Notes under the pieces: model-generated
Told to the model about the DNA's origin: nothing
The model's input: the letters and a program-made list of their open reading frames with translations, nothing else
Database searches by the model: none
Assembly: GCA_021018815.1 (NCBI GenBank)
Contig: JAITYX010000026.1
Coordinates: forward strand, 4,650,001-4,714,000
Source: Talinum fruticosum
Lineage: Eukaryota; Streptophyta; Magnoliopsida; Caryophyllales; Talinaceae
Reading direction: 5' to 3'
Length of the DNA: 64,000 bases
Shown: positions 52,420 to 64,000 of the stretch, piece by piece
Position numbering within the stretch: the first letter of the stretch is position 1
How the letters are laid out: each line of letters begins with the position of its first letter
Translations under genes and position numbers: made by a program

Positions 52420-53892
52420 TGATGTATAGCTGGGGTACATGGCTAAAGAGGGTAGAAACGAGGTTAAGATACAAAGAAGAGAAACCAAGCATAATGGCTT
52501 TCTCCAAGTGCACTCTTCGGAGAATGAGGTGATGGAGGGGTAAATGGTGGAGTTTGGAGGTGAAATTTGGAGGGAAGGCTCTTGGGGAGGTTAGAAACGA
52601 ATAGTAAAAAGTGGGGGAACATTTGAGGTCAGGATAACCTCAAAGTAAGGGTAAACAGAATGTCTCGCTGTGTGGAAGTCCAGGTTGACGGGTCTTGGTT
52701 GTTGTGGAGGAGGGGGTCAGAATATGGCTTGGATGGAGCTAAAATTTGGAGGGGGAACCCTTGAGGGAGTTGGGAAGAGGTTGTAAAAAGTGAGGGCTCA
52801 TTCGAGGTTAGGATCACCTCGAACTAATGGCTGAAAGTCTGTCTCGCTAAGCGGGCGTCCAAGTTGTCGGCTTTGGGTGTTTTGGTGGAGGGGATCAGAT
52901 AGGTGCTTGGATTGAGCTGAGATTTGAGGGGGATGACTCAACTCATCCAGAGAGATGTGGGTGAAATTTGGAGTGCAGGTGACTTGTGTATTGGGAGATA
53001 TGGATTTTTGAAGTGGGGTAATCTGGATAGTACCAAGGTTCTCAAGGATACGTAAATCACCACCTTGAAAAATCTTGGGGCACCTTAATCTTAGCTAGAT
53101 ACAGAAACACCACTAGCTAAGCTCAAGGACTCAAAGATCACCACCAAGTTGCCAAACTTGGATACAGTATTTGAGGATTCAAAAGGGGAACGAGCACACA
53201 ACTCAAATTCTCATTTCATATTCATAAAAAGTTGTTCTTACAAAGTTGAATACATGAGTTATTTATAATGCATAAAAGCTTGGTGAAAATAAACTAAAGC
53301 TTAAAAAAAGATAATGAAAGGCCTAAATTAAACGTCCCCTTCTCTAAGCTAAGATGAGTGGCCGGATGTGAAGATTGATTTTCAGCCAAGTATTCCTTGC
53401 CCCTTGCTCAAGCTTGCTTCTTATTGGTCCAACACAAAGATTCCTTCCACTAGTGATAGTGCTTGGGAATTCTTCTAGAGTCTTCTTTGAGCTTGCATTG
53501 CATTCCATAATATGATGACTCATTATCATGCATGGGTCTTGGCCGAGCATGGACTATTCGGATGTTGAAGTTAACTTGGACAAATTGCACTAAAAATACC
53601 CGGCTTGGACAGTTTGCACTAAAAATACCTTGTTTGGGTTTTTAGGCATTTTTGAACCAACCTTGGTGCATGTTTTTGTCTTAGCTTCTCAACATGATTT
53701 ATTTATGTATGAATTGTCATAGAGAGACAATTTCCTCAACCTTGCAAGCCCTTGTTTAACTTGCTTTAATTCGGACCAAATTAGGGGATTTTGGAGCCTA
53801 AAATTTATCTTCAACTAAACTTGACTCCTCTTGTGTCTTTGCTAATAACCCCTTCACTCTTGGAAGTTTGACTTGGATAGAAATATCCATCA
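52420..53892 (-). mobile_element. 3' LTR of element T
   Basis: It runs from TGATGTATAGCTGGGG to ATATCCATCA, 1473 bp, followed on the right by the purine-tract complement TTCTCCCCTTGTTG. U5 carries ~177-bp repeat units starting near 52560, 52740 and 52915. The reverse TATA (TATTTATA) is at 53260-53267. It belongs to the same LTR group as L, Q1 and Q4. Confidence 0.8.
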
Positions 53893-55457
53893 TTCTCCCC
53901 TTGTTGAAAAGAATTTGTCCTCAAATTTGCATGGACAATATATTCCAAGTGAGGAAAATTTCAAGATCGATGTAACACAACTTTTGTTATCATAGGGGTA
54001 TTGCTTCTTAATCTCGGTCATTAGGGATATGCCTTGCATGAGCATGAAATCGATTGCTCTTCACAAGTCCCTAATAAATACTTCCCATGTGATTCTTCAC
54101 GTTGAGACAAGCATGACCAATGGAACCTAGGATCATAGTGAGGCTCACATTGCATTTTACTCGATGCTCAAAATGCAAGTCTCCAACATGAGTGAAAATG
54201 TTGTGTGGGTGCAAAACATGAAAAACTCTTAGGGTTTTAACCCTCTTGACTTGGCTACCCATACAACTCCTTCTTTCTTGGATCACTAATGAGTCATACC
54301 AAGCATTGGCATTCTTATTCACTCCCATTGGGCTCAAGGCTTCAAGTTGTCCATGATTGAATTCACAACCAGATTTGGGAGTTTCATAAAAATGGCATAA
54401 CATCACATACACCTTGAACTTTTGAGGAATTAAGTTCACTAGGGCTCGGCCAAAATCTGGTTGGATGGATTTGTGAAGGACAAAATCACCTTTGGACAGC
54501 ATGTAGTAGTGAGAGCACCAAGCAAATTCTCCAAGCTTAAGCTCACAATAATGGCACAACTTCAATGGTATGAGTATGAGCTTGCTCTCCACATTCTTGG
54601 CATAAACACATAGAAATGTTAAATGCTCCAAATAAAGCTCACAAGCTGTCCATGGAGAATAAAAGAGATATCTCCTCTTGAAACACCATTCCAAGTTCTC
54701 ACAAGTCATTTGCATAAGACCATCACCATTATCAAACCCGAAGGTTGCACATATACTCCAAGCATTACACGGCTTTAAGTCTTCATGGCAACGAGCCTTT
54801 GTTAACAATTCAACAATGATTTGAGTAGCTCCATGTAGTGACTCAACTTACTTTCGGCTCACATCCAAGGGGACAAAACATGGGCTGCTCAAGCAGCCTT
54901 CAATCATTCAGTTTGTCATGCTCCAAGGTTCTCCAAAATCATGACCAACACCATACAAGAGCATTAGGTGATCAAAATGGAAAACATAATTTTCCAATGG
55001 AGTTAATGAAATATACCTCCTTGCCAACTCATGGACTTCTTAGTTGCTCCTCTCGGTTTGCCACTTGGTTAGAAAAGGAAAGATCCATGAAAGTTCAACT
55101 CCCTTGCCATAATAAGAGCTTAATAGTTGCGGTCCTTGGAAGCACTTTAAATTCAATAGGAACCTTGGAATCACCAAGTAGAAGCTCCAACATGTAGATG
55201 AAAATATGAAAGCCAAATCTCCTTTTGGGCGCTTCACACAATCCGGATACAATCTTTGGAGGTTTCTTTCAACAATAAATGACCATGTAAATTGCTCAAA
55301 AACAATTTCACAATCCTCCAAATACAAAGGAAAAGAACACCTCATAGAAAATGCAACATTCAATTTTAGAGGCTTTCTTTTTCTACTACTTGAATTATCA
55401 CTTCAAGTTTCTCCATAAGATACAACTTCTTGTCAAGCTCAATGCCATTCACTTTGT
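53893..55457 (-). mobile_element. Internal region of element T, 5' part missing
   Basis: It starts at the PPT (TTCTCCCCTTGTTGAAAAG in reverse) and parallels element L base by base for the first ~300 bp, including GCATGGACAATAT and CATAGGGGTA. It holds ORF-X. No gag is found; the sequence appears to meet the LTR of U near 55457, a boundary placed by the TGATGG at 55458 and not certain. Confidence 0.6.
54071..55363 (-). pseudogene. ORF-X of element T, function unknown
   Basis: The two open stretches 55363-55040 and 54808-54071 are in the same frame, separated by about three stops, so one ancestral protein of ~430 residues is likely. The second stretch (245 codons, clean) contains CELYLEHLTFLCVYAKNVES, LILIPLKLCHYCELKLGEFA, HYYMLSKGDFVLHKSIQPDF, NLIPQKFKVYVMLCHFYETP, ALSPMGVNKN and NVSLTMILGSIGHACLNVKN. 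It is homologous to the fragment in L at 17911-18357. I see no protease, RT, RNase H, integrase or CCHC motif. It occupies the pol position next to the 3' LTR. Host-gene capture or a diverged gag extension are both possible; I do not recognise the family. Confidence 0.6.
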
Positions 55458-56510
55458 GATGGGGAGGACACCATAAACCAAACCCCAACTAATATCGAGA
55501 GCCAGCCATAATCGATTGATAATTCCGAGTCCTCATAATTCACTATGGAGCCCTCGGAAAACATTGCTGGGTCTTCGTTGATAACGCATGCATCAAGGGA
55601 GTTTTGGCCACACTCGAAATACTTATCTGTCTCCTCAAACAGGAGTAAGGGAGTTAGACAAGTCAAAAGTATTCAGAGGAAAATAAGCCAAGAGATCTTT
55701 TTCGAGTCCTCGGTTTCGAGCTCGAAGTCAAATGATCTTTTACGAGTCCTCGACTTCTAAGCTTAGACCGGATTCTAGATATACTCAAATCTACTTGATC
55801 ATCATCTAGGCATCTTCAGCAGAGTTAGAAAAGGAAAGTTAAGGATCATAAAGCAAAAGAATTTGGTGACAACGATTGTAGGCTGTCACTAGACTCGGAA
55901 CCGTACTACTTTGTACTATTGATTCCGTGGTCCCCCTCCTTTTCTGCCGTCCTTTTTCTACTGTAATTATTTACCTTTTGTCCTTGTTTTCGTCCTTTTA
56001 TTTTGCTGAATACATCATAACCATTGGTTGTAAAAGGGGATTTATAACCCTTAGATTAGAGTGATGTGACCTATCTAAGATGCCTATAACTATACATGGG
56101 CTCTCTAGAGGATGCTGATTTTGATATCGGCTATATGCTAAGTAAAGTTAAGTTGTGCTCCTTTCAACCCCAAAATTCTCTTTTGCTTGTCTAATTAGTG
56201 GCATAATTAGGCTGTGTTCGAAGAGTCCGATTATACTTAGTGTGGTGATAATTGTATCACTAAGTGTGATTAGTGCCCTAATTTTATCCTTGATGGTGAT
56301 ATCTCGTATCCTTGGATAGTTCTAGTTTATCTTGTTCTTGTCCTATCGGTGCTTGGTTACCTTGCTAATCACCTCCTCACGAGTGATCGACTTAGTCCTT
56401 GTCGCTTACTATTCCAGAGTGGTCATTTCTAAGTCCATTACGAGTCGCTCGAATTGCATTTAGCGCACTCTGTTGGCGGGATCGGCGTAGCCTTGCATCT
56501 TGGCACATCG
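55458..56510 (+). mobile_element. Probable 5' LTR of element U, diverged
   Basis: The right end is supported by CACATCG followed at 56515 by TGGTATCGAGC, a PBS. Just upstream, TAGTGTGGTGATAATTGTAT and GATGGTGATATCTCGTATCC match the U5 wording of the other LTRs. The left end at TGATGGGGAGG is a guess from the terminal motif; U3 is not alignable by eye. Confidence 0.45.
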
Positions 56511-56514
56511 GTTT

Positions 56515-56525
56515 TGGTATCGAGC
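56515..56525 (+). other. Primer binding site of element U
   Basis: TGGTATCGAGC lies four bases after the LTR end, the same spacing as in element A. Confidence 0.65.
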
Positions 56526-56617
56526 TTTAGAGCCTTTCCTAGGCTGAGCTTCCTTACACCCAAACACAACCCTTTTAGCCCCAAACACATTAGTCCACAG
56601 AGAACCCATAAACTAGA

Positions 56618-57625
56618 ATGAGTGGAAGCATGACATTGGAGGAACGTTTTGATATGCTCATGAACAACTATGATGAGATGCGTGCCCGAACATATATCCG
56701 AAAAAGCAACTTGGAGATATGATGAAGAAGAAGCGGTATGAGTTAGAAGAGTCAACACCCAGCACACCACCTCATACCCACTCACATGGGGATGATGATG
56801 AGGAGAGAAATCCCTTTGCTTTCCCGTGAGCGTGAGCAAAGAAGAGGGAGAAAGGATCAATCACCCCGACCCAACTCGGATTTCAAAGTTGAAATCCCAG
56901 AGTTTGAAGGTCGCCTTAACCCGAGACGAGTTTTGGAATGGTTGCAAACAATCGAAAGAATCTTTGACTAGAAAGAGGTGAAAGATGAAAAGAAGGTATA
57001 GCTTATTACTATCAAGCTCGGAGGGTTTGCCTCAACCTGGTGGGCAAATCGGAGAAGAAGCGTGTTATTTAGAGGAAACCTAAGATCGAAGTTGGGAGGA
57101 AATGAGGTCCAAACCGAAAGCCCGGTTTCTACCCCCAACATACATCCAGGATAACTATTCCGAGTTACACAACCTGCAACAAGGTCCGATGAGTGTAAAG
57201 GAATACACTAGGGAGTTCTAAAGGTTACTGATTAAATGTGATCTTCAAGAGTTGGAGGATCAAACCATAGTTAGGTATCTTGGAGGACTTGACCCAAAGT
57301 ATGCTAATGTTGTTGAGCTACGGCGAGTACTCGACGTTTGATGAGGTGTGTCTTCCGGCACATAAGGTGGAGTAGCAAAAGAAGGTCGGAACCTTCGGAA
57401 AGAAGTCTCTAAGACTCAACCACCAAAGCCAACTCAGTTTGGCAAGGGTTATTCTAACCCTCTGTTTCGGTCTAAGTCTCATCGCCCCAAAACTCAATTC
57501 GAGTCTAAGCACCCTACTATTCGGACTCGGACTCATAACAAACCTCATGCTGGTCAAAGCCGCAAGTGTTTTAAGTGTCGGGGATTTGGACACTTTGCTT
57601 CTAAGTGCCCAAATCGAAGGGTCGT
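56618..57625 (+). pseudogene. gag of element U
   Basis: ATG at 56618 (MSGSMTLEERFDMLMNNYDE) soon hits a frameshift. The core reads DFKVEIPEFEGRLNPRRVLE and WLQTIERIFD, then TAG. Then come KLGGFASTWWANR, FLPPTYIQDNYSELHNLQQG and EYTREF, with several frame changes. TAG near 57373 replaces CAG. The spacer is Lys/Ser/Thr-rich. The zinc knuckle CFKCRGFGHFASKC at 57567-57608 has all ligands. It is more diverged from A, D and R than they are from each other, so an older or separate subfamily. Confidence 0.75.
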
Positions 57626-58791
57626 CACTATTACTAAGACCGATGAACCCATATGGGATAAGTATGAGCCGGAAGGAGAACTATGCCTTCCTGAGGGCAT
57701 AGAAGAGATTATTGAAGAGGCTGATGAAGGAGAACTACTTGTGATCGTGAGAGCCTTAAGTGGATATAAGGATCCAAGTGAGGCTTAGAGGGAGAATATA
57801 TTCCATACAAGGGGAACCGTCAAAGGGAAAGTTTGTTCGATCATTATTGATGGGGGAGTTGCACCAACGTTAATGAGTTGGTGGTTAAGGGCCTTGTAAG
57901 GGAAAACAGGAGTCCATGTGTTGTGCCTCCTCTTTTGATGCCTAAGAAGGACGGATCCATGAGGATGCTTGTGGACATTCGTGCTATAAACAAGATCACC
58001 ATCAAATATAGGCATTCCATACCTAGACTTGAGGATATGCTTGATGAGCTCCATGGTTCATGAGTATTTTCCAAGGTGGACTTAAGGAGTGGATATTATC
58101 AAATCCGAATCCGAGAAGGGGATGAGTGGAAAACGGCATTCAACACCAAGAGAGGATTGTATGAGTGGCTTATGATGCTATTCGGATTATCTAATGCACC
58201 TAGCACTTTCATGAGCCTCATGAACCAAGTGTTTAGACCTTTTCTTGGCAAGTTTATGGTGGTATATTTTGATGATATCTTGGAGTATAGCAAGAGTGAA
58301 GAAGAGCACCTAAACCACCTCACACAAGTTCTTAAATTGTTAAAAAAAAGAGAAGCTCTATGGCAACTTTTAGAAGTGCACGTTCTTTGCCTCGGAAGTG
58401 ACTTTCGTTGGCTACATAGTCACGGCCCAAGGTGTAAAGGTGGATGAAAGTAAGGTGGAATCCATGAGGTCTTGGCCTACTCCCATAAGTATTCATGATG
58501 TTCGAAGTTTCCATGGTTTGGCTTCTTTCTACCGAAGATTCATCAAGAATTTTAGCACTATCACATCTCCTATGACCTAGGTGCTAAAAGGGAGTTCTTT
58601 AAAGTGGAATGCTAAGGCTCAAGAGGCCTTTGAAACAATCAAGCTGAAACTTACTCAAGCTCTGGTTCTAGCACTACCATGCTTTGACAAAGTTTTTGAA
58701 GGTCGACCTCTAGCCTTCTTTAGTGACAAGCTATATGAATCAAGGAGAAAATACTCAACTTATGACAAGGAGTTTTATGGCATAATGTGGT
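57626..58791 (+). pseudogene. Protease start, RT and RNase H start of element U
   Basis: After the knuckle an acidic spacer (EEADEGELLVIVRALSGYKD) leads to CSIIIDGG. About 57863 the sequence jumps from protease to the RT start ([12 protein letters not shown]), deleting the rest of PR and the linker. [22 protein letters not shown], a TGA at 58061, [40 protein letters not shown] with an intact YFDD, a frameshift near 58340, then [20 protein letters not shown] and [20 protein letters not shown]. RNase H is cut at 58791 by element V. Confidence 0.8.
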
Positions 58792-60984
58792 TGTTAAGCT
58801 TGTCGTACAGACAACAAATTAAACCACTACTTAAACTTATAATAAACAATATAGCAAGGGCAAGTAGGGATCGAATCCACGAGGAAAGATATAATAACAT
58901 GCAAGTTTTAATCTAATTAAATTTACTACTCTTAAAAACAAAACAGAAAATATAAATTAAAATCAATAACTAAAATTCATAGAAAATTATCTAACAACTA
59001 AATAAATAATTTATACAGAATAATAAAACTACAATAACCCAGAAATATTTTTGTATATTTTTTAGAATAATTAAAACAGAAAACTAAAGCAGAAAATAAA
59101 CAAATTCTAAAACAGAAAATTAAATAAGTAAAATTCTGCACTAAAATAATTACGAAAATAAATACTAAAATTACCCAGAATAGTAATACTAATTTTCTAA
59201 ACCTAACCAGACCCTAAAAATATAAAAACAAAATTTAAAATCTAATTTACGAATTTATTTTATTAAAAACCTGCAGTAATTAAATTCAAGAATTAAATCT
59301 GAAAAAATATCAAATTAATTCCAAAAATTCTAAAATTTAATCACAGCAAACTAGGACTCTATCTAAACCCTAAAAGAAAATAAAACACAAAAAATAACAA
59401 AAGAAACTATTTTTAAACTAATTTCTAACAAACTGACTCAAAAATAATAAAAGCTGACAGAAAATTAATTCTGAAAATTAAAATATGTAAAGACTCAAAA
59501 TTAAATTAAAATAAAATTACTAAAACTAACCTAAAATACTGATCTTTAGGGGGTTTAATGAAATTGATAATAAAAGACTATAACTTTATAAGTAAAAATC
59601 AATAACTCGAGAATAACTAAAAGCAAACAAATAATTATCAAAGGTAACAAATTTATAAAAACACTTAGTATAATCTATATCCACCATGCAAATTATTATT
59701 TATCATTAACACACAAATTGATCTACCCATGAGCTAAACTGTAGAAGACAACCACTAGCGGATCTTCCCCGTTTTTCCTTAGTTATTAGTTTACTTAGGC
59801 CTAGCCCTAATATAAACCCTACTAATATTGATAACCCTAGCACTAGCACTAGAATTTAATCAAATCAGAGCATTAAGTATTAGAAAAACATCATCTAGCA
59901 CCTAATAACCAATCTACTAGCAAATTGATTTAAGAAGGATCTATGATAATTTCCTAATTAAAAGAGATGGGTATGAGCCATCCATGATTAACTAGGGTGA
60001 TACTTATGTCTAAAAGATCAAGCAATTACGTACTTAAACCCTCTAAACTATCACATGAATTTATATAAAACTAAGTAGCGTGCACTCTAATTAATTAGAC
60101 ATAAATTCATAAACATTAAACACAAATTATCATAAAATCATGGATTGAATCAATAAGACAATAAAAATCGAAACTTTGTTTCAAAATAAATAATTTCACA
60201 TGGCTTCAAGTAGATTATACCAAGTATAAGAAAAACTACTCACACATAATGTAATTTAAAACATGTAAACTAAATAAAACTAGCATCTTTAATATTAATC
60301 TAACAATAAAAACTCGATCTTTTCTAATAAAAATTACAAAACTAAATTATACTACCGATATTAGTTTCTTTGACCCGGGAAGATGAAGAAGATGGTGATG
60401 GATGGTGGCTGGCTGGGTAGCGGACAGCAGCAGCCAGCAAGGAGCAGCAGCAGCAGTACGGTGCAGCCAGGAGCAGCGGCAGACAGCAAGCAGCGGGTGC
60501 AACAAGGAGCAGCGGAAGCGAGGTGCAGCAAGAGAACGTGAGGTGGTCCAGGTAGCTAGGTGGCTGGCTGCTTGTGTGGGCAGTGGACGTGAGCAAGCAG
60601 CAGGTGCGAGCGGCTGGGATGTATGTGGCTGGCTTCCCGGTCTCTCTCCATGATGATAATAAGTAGTATATATAAGGTGAAAGAGTTAGGGTTTATTTCT
60701 CTTTCTTCTCTTCTAAGTTTCCCTTTTCTATTCCACTTAGGATTTCCTAAAATATAATATCCTAAAATAAATATTTTATTACATATTATATTTATGGACC
60801 GACTTCATATATTTTCTTGGATGCTTGTCGGTAGCTAAAAATCCATTTTTAACGACTTTTCTTCTCTTTCCCACTTTATTCGATAATTACCTATAAATAG
60901 ACAAAATAGAATAAATTAGATAAAATAAACTATATAATATAAACTCAATAACTACTAAAAATACGTATAAAATACGACTTAACA
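58792..60984 (-). mobile_element. 3' LTR of element V (Athila/Tat-type)
   Basis: The ends are TGTTAAG and CTTAACA, a perfect 7-bp inverted repeat, 2193 bp. On the right it abuts the tract AATCCCCCACACTT, the complement of AAGTGTGGGGGATT, the PPT context typical of Athila/Tat gypsy elements. Very AT-rich apart from a GC-rich (AGC)n-bearing block at 60400-60620. A TATA box on the minus strand is near 60667-60674. The ORFs in the GC block are not credible. The TSD candidate at 58787-58791 is GTGGT; its partner is outside the window. Confidence 0.7.
60667..60674 (-). promoter_or_regulatory. TATA box in LTR of V
   Basis: TATATATA, read on the minus strand within CCTTATATATACTAC, upstream of the GC-rich leader-like block. 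Confidence 0.5.
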
Positions 60985-62247
60985 AATCCCCCACACTTAG
61001 ACTTTGGACGTCCTCGTGCAAAGAAATCTAAGACTCGATCTAATAATACGCTTTCTTATAAAGATATACATAAAACATAAAATATATACTAAGTTTGCCT
61101 TGCTTTCAAAAATACTTTGATGAAATTTTTGTCTTTCCCAAGCAAGTGAAGAACTAAACATTTTCATTGCCATCGGAGAGTTTATTCATTAGCCTCACAA
61201 TATCTCTTTTAATTAAGCAACAATCAAAAATTTATCCATATTTTTCAAACATGTACATTCCGGTCAAGAGGTCTAAAACTTTTTAGGATGGGAAAAATTA
61301 AGGTGCAGTATGGTTATAGAGACACTCGAATCAGCGAGATAACACACTAAAAATCGATAATAAACTTGTTTTGCAAACCTTTTTTTTTTTTTCAATTATA
61401 TATATATATATAACTCCATTCAATCACATATTCGAGGCCCATATAGGGTCTTAGAAATATAACACTCCCTGTCTCCCACTCACCCAAACAGAGGTGCTGG
61501 AGTTAATACTCTATTTTTTTCTTTTTTTTTTTCGTCAGTATGGTTCGAGCCATTGATCGGCCTAAAAGGGGCATGACTCTCCCAGCATGGGTTACTCCAT
61601 TCATAAGGCTCAACTTGAGACCTAAACTTAAGGGAAATGGCGCCGAGCCACCAACTCCGACCCATGTTGGTAAACTAATAATTTTTTTTTTTTTTTTTTG
61701 TAGGCAAAACAAGAAAAATCAAAATTTTAATGAGTCAATCTGCTAAGTTCGGTAGTCTAGGTGAACGGTTTAAGTCAATTTATTGCCTCTATCACGATCA
61801 TATAACATGATCAAATCGACAGAAAAATTATGATTGTCACTAATTGAAGAAATATATGAAGATCAACTCAAACAACTCCGAATGACAATTAACATGTTCA
61901 AATTTCTCACTTTCAAAGGGAAAGAAAAATTAGAAACAGAAAAATTTAAGCAAGTTAACCTAGCATATATTCATGTTCATGCATTTCTTTACAAGAATAT
62001 ATATATATATTTTTTCAAAAAATAAGATAAAGATAAATGCATAAAATTAAAATGTAATAAAGATAAATGCATAAAATTAAAATGCAGGATGCACTCCCCA
62101 CACTTAATTCATGCATTGTCCCTAATGCATGCTAAATAAAAATAAAAATTAAATTAAAGTAAAAATTATAGAAACTTCCTCGAAAATGTTGGGTTGCCTC
62201 CCAACCAGCGCCTTTGTTTACCGTCTTTGGCTCGACACCTTTGTAGC
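60985..62247 (-). other. 3' non-coding internal region of V with PPT
   Basis: There is no coding domain. Notable pieces are the PPT at 60985-60998, T-rich runs near 61380, 61506 and 61681, and an (AT)n microsatellite near 61397-61413. Near 62190-62240 the minus strand reads GCGCTGGTTGGGAGGCAACC, wording that recurs after gag or pol in plant Athila/Tat elements as I recall. RT and integrase are absent although this is where pol should be. Confidence 0.6.
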
Positions 62248-63856
62248 TCAAGGATCATTCAGTTGCATTTCCCACACTAAATTGATCTGGTCTCCTGCAT
62301 ACTTGCAATTAGTGGGAGATTTCTTTTGGAAAAGAACAGATGTATTCTCCCCCACACTTACCTTTTTGTTCCTTTTCAATTTTAATTTGTTCGTGAATAG
62401 ATCTTTAAGGAACTTAGCATAACGAGGTTCCCTTTTCATGGTATCTAGAAGAGGAATGTTTGTTTCTACCTTCCTAGATACTTCTATAATATCTTCAATT
62501 GCCTCGTCTATCGTATGAGTTGTGCTTATCAATCTACTAGGAAAAGGTGGGATAGGCTTGTAAATATCTTTCTTATTTTCACCTATTTCCTCAGCATTAG
62601 AGGCCTTATCTTTATTTTGGTCAAGTTCAGATTCCATGACTTCTAATTTTAGCTCTACCTCTATGTTTTTCGGAGGTTCCTCTAACTCTTTCGCCCTATT
62701 AAATGTTAAGACACTCACATTTTCTTTTGGATCTTGGAAAGGTTGAGATTGCACTTGGGCTTGCAGGTTACTAAGCATGGCATCATTGGCAATCTGTTTC
62801 TCTTGTACCTGCTTAATGGTCATCTCTAAGCTTTGGAACCTAAGGTCGAGTCTCCTTTTTCTGGTCATCCATTTTCTTAATGATTTGCTCTAAAAGATAA
62901 TTAGTTTTGTTCTGAGCAATGGATTCATCAAATTCTAGGGGTTTTCTTCAAATCCATACCTAAGGTTAGAGTAATCACTCCATTCTTCATAAGTGTTCGA
63001 GAATATGTTATAATTCATTCGACCTTGGTTGGAAAAAATAGCATTCACATGCCCTCTTTGTTGTGTAGGGCATGAATTAGCAACATGACCCTCTAAATAG
63101 CAAATACTACAAACTACTACTTCTTCTCTGTGGACCAATTTATTCAACATAACAGTAATTTGGGACAATTGGGTCTCTACGAGATGGACCTAAATTGAAC
63201 TCATTAACATTCCTAAATTGGGTATCTCCCATTCCAAATTGTTGAGTATTTTGGGCCATAATATTTAACAATTCTCTAGCCTCGAGCTGGAGTCTTATTA
63301 AACAAGGCCCCTCCACTAGCAACATCTACCATATTTCTACCTATTAGCAATAAACCTTCATAAAACTATTGAATCAATAAATGCTCGGGAATTTGATGTT
63401 GGGGACAACTAGCACATAATTTATTAAAACGCTCCCAATATTCGGAAAAACTCTCCCCAATCATCTGTTTAATACCACAAATTTCCTTTCTAATGGACCC
63501 TATCCTAGATGCAGGAAAAAATTTCTCTAAAAATGCTTTATGAACTTCGGTCCATGTAGTGAATGTTGCAGGTGGTAAGTAATAAAACCAATCTTTAGCC
63601 TTATCCTGAAGTGAAAAGGGAAAGGCTCTCAACTTAATTTGGTCTTGGGTGATTCCCTCAAATTGCATAGTGGAACATGTAATAATAAACTCATTGATAT
63701 GACGATATGGGTCCTCACCAGGCAGTCCATGAAATTTAGGTAACATATTTAAAAATCCGGAGTTCGAGTTTTAGAGGTCGGTCCAATGCGAGGATATGAG
63801 ATAGGTAAAAGTTGTGTATCCAAGTTAGGTGCAGCAAGTTCACGTAAGGTAGTCAT
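62248..63856 (-). pseudogene. gag of element V, Athila/Tat type
   Basis: The start is likely at 63856 (MTTLRELAAPNLDTQLLPIS). A frameshift near 63750 leads to the core: MLPKFHGLPGEDPYRHINEF, FPFSLQDKAKDWFYYLPPAT, FLEKFFPASRIGSIRKEICG and GESFSEYWERFNKLCASCPQ, the conserved gag domain of Athila/Tat elements. A second frame change near 63340 and a third near 63150 follow. Then come the zinc knuckle CSICYLEGHVANSC (near 63065-63106) and an acidic/Lys-rich C-terminal part (62868-62248). A stop near 62935 separates the last two. No pol follows it, so V was a gag-only element. Confidence 0.8.
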
Positions 63857-64000
63857 CTCAATAATTTTAGAACTTACGAAACAAAATCGAAACACTTACT
63901 TGGCTTTCAACTTCGTCAAATGTATACTCCTTTTCAAAATAAAAAAAGCACTAAAAAAAACAAAACTATGAAAACAAACTATTAAAGTTACAAAGAAGTA

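Noticed and set aside
54838..55418. Plus-strand ORFs opposite ORF-X
   Set aside because: They are antisense to the frame conserved between L and T and have no conserved counterpart in L.
60342..60653. Cys/Leu/Ala-rich and Gln/Ala-rich ORFs in V's LTR
   Set aside because: Generated by an AGC-rich low-complexity block inside the LTR; both strands are open, which argues for composition.
1..64000. Host genes, tRNA, rRNA or envelope-like genes
   Set aside because: Every recognisable coding stretch belongs to retrotransposon gag or pol; no membrane-protein ORF follows pol, and no tRNA or rRNA signature was seen by eye.

Overview
This is plant nuclear DNA, probably a eudicot by its AT-richness, made almost entirely of LTR retrotransposons. 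I found no convincing host gene, tRNA, rRNA or CRISPR array. Almost every ORF of useful length is a broken piece of gag, protease (PR), reverse transcriptase (RT), RNase H (RH) or integrase (INT), or a frame shadow of one.

Most of the window belongs to one Ty3/gypsy superfamily. Its LTRs run TGATGG...CTATACATCA. The primer binding site (PBS) resembles the complement of initiator tRNA-Met (TGGTATCGGAGC). The polypurine tract (PPT) is like ACAAGGGGAGGA, and integration gives 5-bp target duplications (TSDs). The TGATG...CATCA termini, the gag core, the absence of a chromodomain, and a pol ORF that runs about 50 codons into the 3' LTR together suggest the CRM (centromeric) chromovirus clade. That assignment is inference.

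Layout, using my own labels. W, Ty1/copia-type LTR, 6-1862. F1(+), INT end plus 3' LTR, to 3238. D(-), 3239 to about 6020. E(+), about 6021-9317. G(+) INT, 9318-10234 and 14387-14517, split by Q1 (10235-14386), which itself holds a 2.7-kb solo LTR, J. M(+), a deletion derivative, 14518-21310, holding L(-), a gag-only element, 16440-21268. B(+) RH-INT, from 21311, split by a solo LTR and by the complete 7.8-kb element A (22696-30482, TSD AATGG), which carries another solo LTR. C(-), about 31457-35768. A triple nest, 36265-40726, around the 3.2-kb solo LTR K. P(-) with Q2, 40727-43913. Q4, 43914-45420. R(+), 45421-52209, holding Q5 and a solo LTR. T(-), a second L-type element, 52420 to about 55457. 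U(+), a diverged relative, about 55458-58791. V(-), a gag-only Athila/Tat-type element, from 58792 past the window end.

Three observations go beyond ordinary nesting. (1) Q1, Q2, Q4 and Q5 are LTRs that carry a 31-32 bp tail made of a PBS copy plus a second LTR terminus. In Q2 and Q5 the tail clearly lies inside the TSD, and next to L the tail occurs twice in tandem. (2) L and T have a shared ORF of unknown function (called ORF-X here) where pol should be. (3) Many LTRs carry variable numbers of a ~177-bp tandem repeat downstream of the TATA box.

No element is visibly coding-competent. A comes closest structurally but has several frameshifts and stops. Any new insertions would need proteins supplied from elsewhere.
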